Positions 5,754 to 6,096 of a DNA stretch of 6,096 nucleotides are shown piece by piece. The notes under the pieces are model-generated. The model made no database searches and was not told the origin of the DNA. It saw only the letters and a list, made by a program, of their open reading frames with translations. A program made the position numbers and the translations under genes. This DNA is from Christensenella sp. UBA7707. Lineage in GTDB: Bacteria > Bacillota > Clostridia > Christensenellales > CAG-138. Positions within the stretch are counted from its first letter, which is position 1, and every line of letters starts with the position of its first letter. The stretch spans positions 2,685 to 8,780 of the forward strand of contig DLFZ01000111.1 in assembly GCA_002482435.1 (NCBI GenBank). Reading direction: 5' to 3'.

Positions 5754-5949
5754 GCTCTCGTGCTCCTTCGGAAAGATTCTTTTTGGCGCGCTTGAGAAAA
5801 TCCCCGCGGTCGAGCATGACCACGCGGTTGCAGGAAACGCAGCGTATTTTGATGTCCGCACCCGTGCGGACGACGACCCATTCGTTGGCACCGCACGCGT
5901 GCGGCTTGCGCATGACAACATGGTCGCCCAATTCAAAGCTATTGATCAT
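5740..5949 (-). CDS. DUF951 family small zinc-binding-like protein
   Basis: Protein of 69 residues from the ATG at 5949. It has the DUF951 pattern: GDHVVMRKPHACGANEW (8-24), then RTGADIKIRCVSCNRVVML (28-46), ending in a basic LKRAKK stretch. C19 of the KPHxCG motif and the pair C37/C40 are the likely metal ligands. The family is widespread in Bacillota, often near chromosome-partitioning or GTPase genes, and has no established function. Length and N-terminus match the family, so the in-frame extension to 6000 is rejected. There is no Shine-Dalgarno; instead a consensus -10 box ends six bases before the ATG, pointing to a leaderless mRNA. The lepB ribosome binding site lies inside its 3' end, and the two genes overlap by 14 bases. 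Confidence 0.9.
   Translation of the reverse strand: MINSFELGDHVVMRKPHACGANEWVVVRTGADIKIRCVSCNRVVMLDRGDFLKRAKKNLSEGARELEET
5763..5768 (-). promoter_or_regulatory. Ribosome binding site deciding the lepB start
   Basis: Minus-strand AAGGAG inside the 3' end of the DUF951 gene, nine bases before the in-frame TTG at 5753. No comparable site precedes the ATG at 5720, so the TTG is preferred, with some doubt because TTG is a weak start. Confidence 0.6.
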
Positions 5950-5955
5950 AGCGCA

Positions 5956-5964
5956 ATTATACCA
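5956..5964 (-). promoter_or_regulatory. Extended -10 promoter of the DUF951-lepB unit
   Basis: Minus-strand TGGTATAAT (5964-5956) is a perfect extended -10 element. No good -35 hexamer is seen 16-18 bases upstream, where the sequence is a T-rich run, which is tolerated with extended -10 promoters. Taking the hexamer as -12 to -7, +1 falls on 5949, the A of the DUF951 ATG. Confidence 0.65.
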
Positions 5965-6096
5965 CGCCCGCGCAAAAAGAAAAACGCGCACGGATTGCAA
6001 ACAGAAAATTTTATGTCCCGTTCATCATGGCGTCACAGGAAAACCGAACGTGCGCCGGAGGTGGCCAGCAAAAAACGCAGGGGGCTTCGGGGGCCA

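Noticed and set aside
5754..5936. N-terminal extension of lepB up to an ATG-like start at 5936
   Set aside because: The extra 61 residues are low-complexity, unlike any signal peptidase N-terminus, and coincide with the DUF951 coding region.
5967..5990. GCGC repeats flanking an A-rich run, possibly a terminator hairpin
   Set aside because: The arms are only four bases and self-complementary, and the stretch lies just upstream of the extended -10 of the DUF951 promoter.
6013..6096. Plus-strand open frame running off the right edge
   Set aside because: Only 28 codons are visible; they are rich in basic residues, have no Shine-Dalgarno, and show no recognisable motif. The minus strand there is also open in part but unrecognisable.

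Overview
The window looks like chromosomal DNA of a Gram-positive Bacillota, most likely a Clostridia-type gut anaerobe of moderate GC. This is inferred from the gene families: a QueT-type ECF S component, a DUF1858 redox-disulfide protein, a DUF951 protein, short single-anchor type I signal peptidases and a Sat4-like acetyltransferase. AAGGAG-like ribosome binding sites fit too. No species can be named from sequence alone. I see no RNA gene, CRISPR array, insertion sequence or phage gene. Coding density is high and composition fairly even; the most AT-rich stretch is the marR promoter region (about 4480-4600).

Layout. The left third reads on the plus strand: the end of a glycoside hydrolase family 13 type gene (to 121), a small membrane zinc-ribbon protein (137-556), then a promoter and a two-gene unit of a DUF1858 CxxC protein and queT (645-1337). 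A perfect 16-bp inverted repeat (1363-1405) separates this from everything to the right, which reads on the minus strand and converges on it.

The central minus-strand unit (4468 down to 1434) is a compact four-gene operon: a MarR-family regulator, an HxxxDG acyltransferase, a six-helix membrane protein with an N-terminal zinc ribbon (resembling DUF6320), and a streptothricin N-acetyltransferase-like GNAT enzyme. Gaps are 16, -11 and 12 bases. It has its own promoter (4499-4527), with a weak dyad over the -10 box that could be a MarR operator. It looks like a regulated acyl-transfer and resistance module, although the acyltransferase substrate cannot be read from the sequence.

The right minus-strand unit (5949 down to 4612) holds a DUF951 protein, a complete type I signal peptidase (lepB) and a second S26-family protein lacking the catalytic lysine and the GDNR box. 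It ends in an intrinsic terminator (4575-4600). The DUF951 gene has a perfect extended -10 box placed so that transcription should start at the A of its ATG, suggesting a leaderless mRNA. The last ~100 bases (5997-6096) hold nothing I can support.

Several starts differ from the longest ORF: the acyltransferase (GTG at 3987), lepB (TTG at 5753), its paralog (GTG at 5160) and DUF951 (ATG at 5949).
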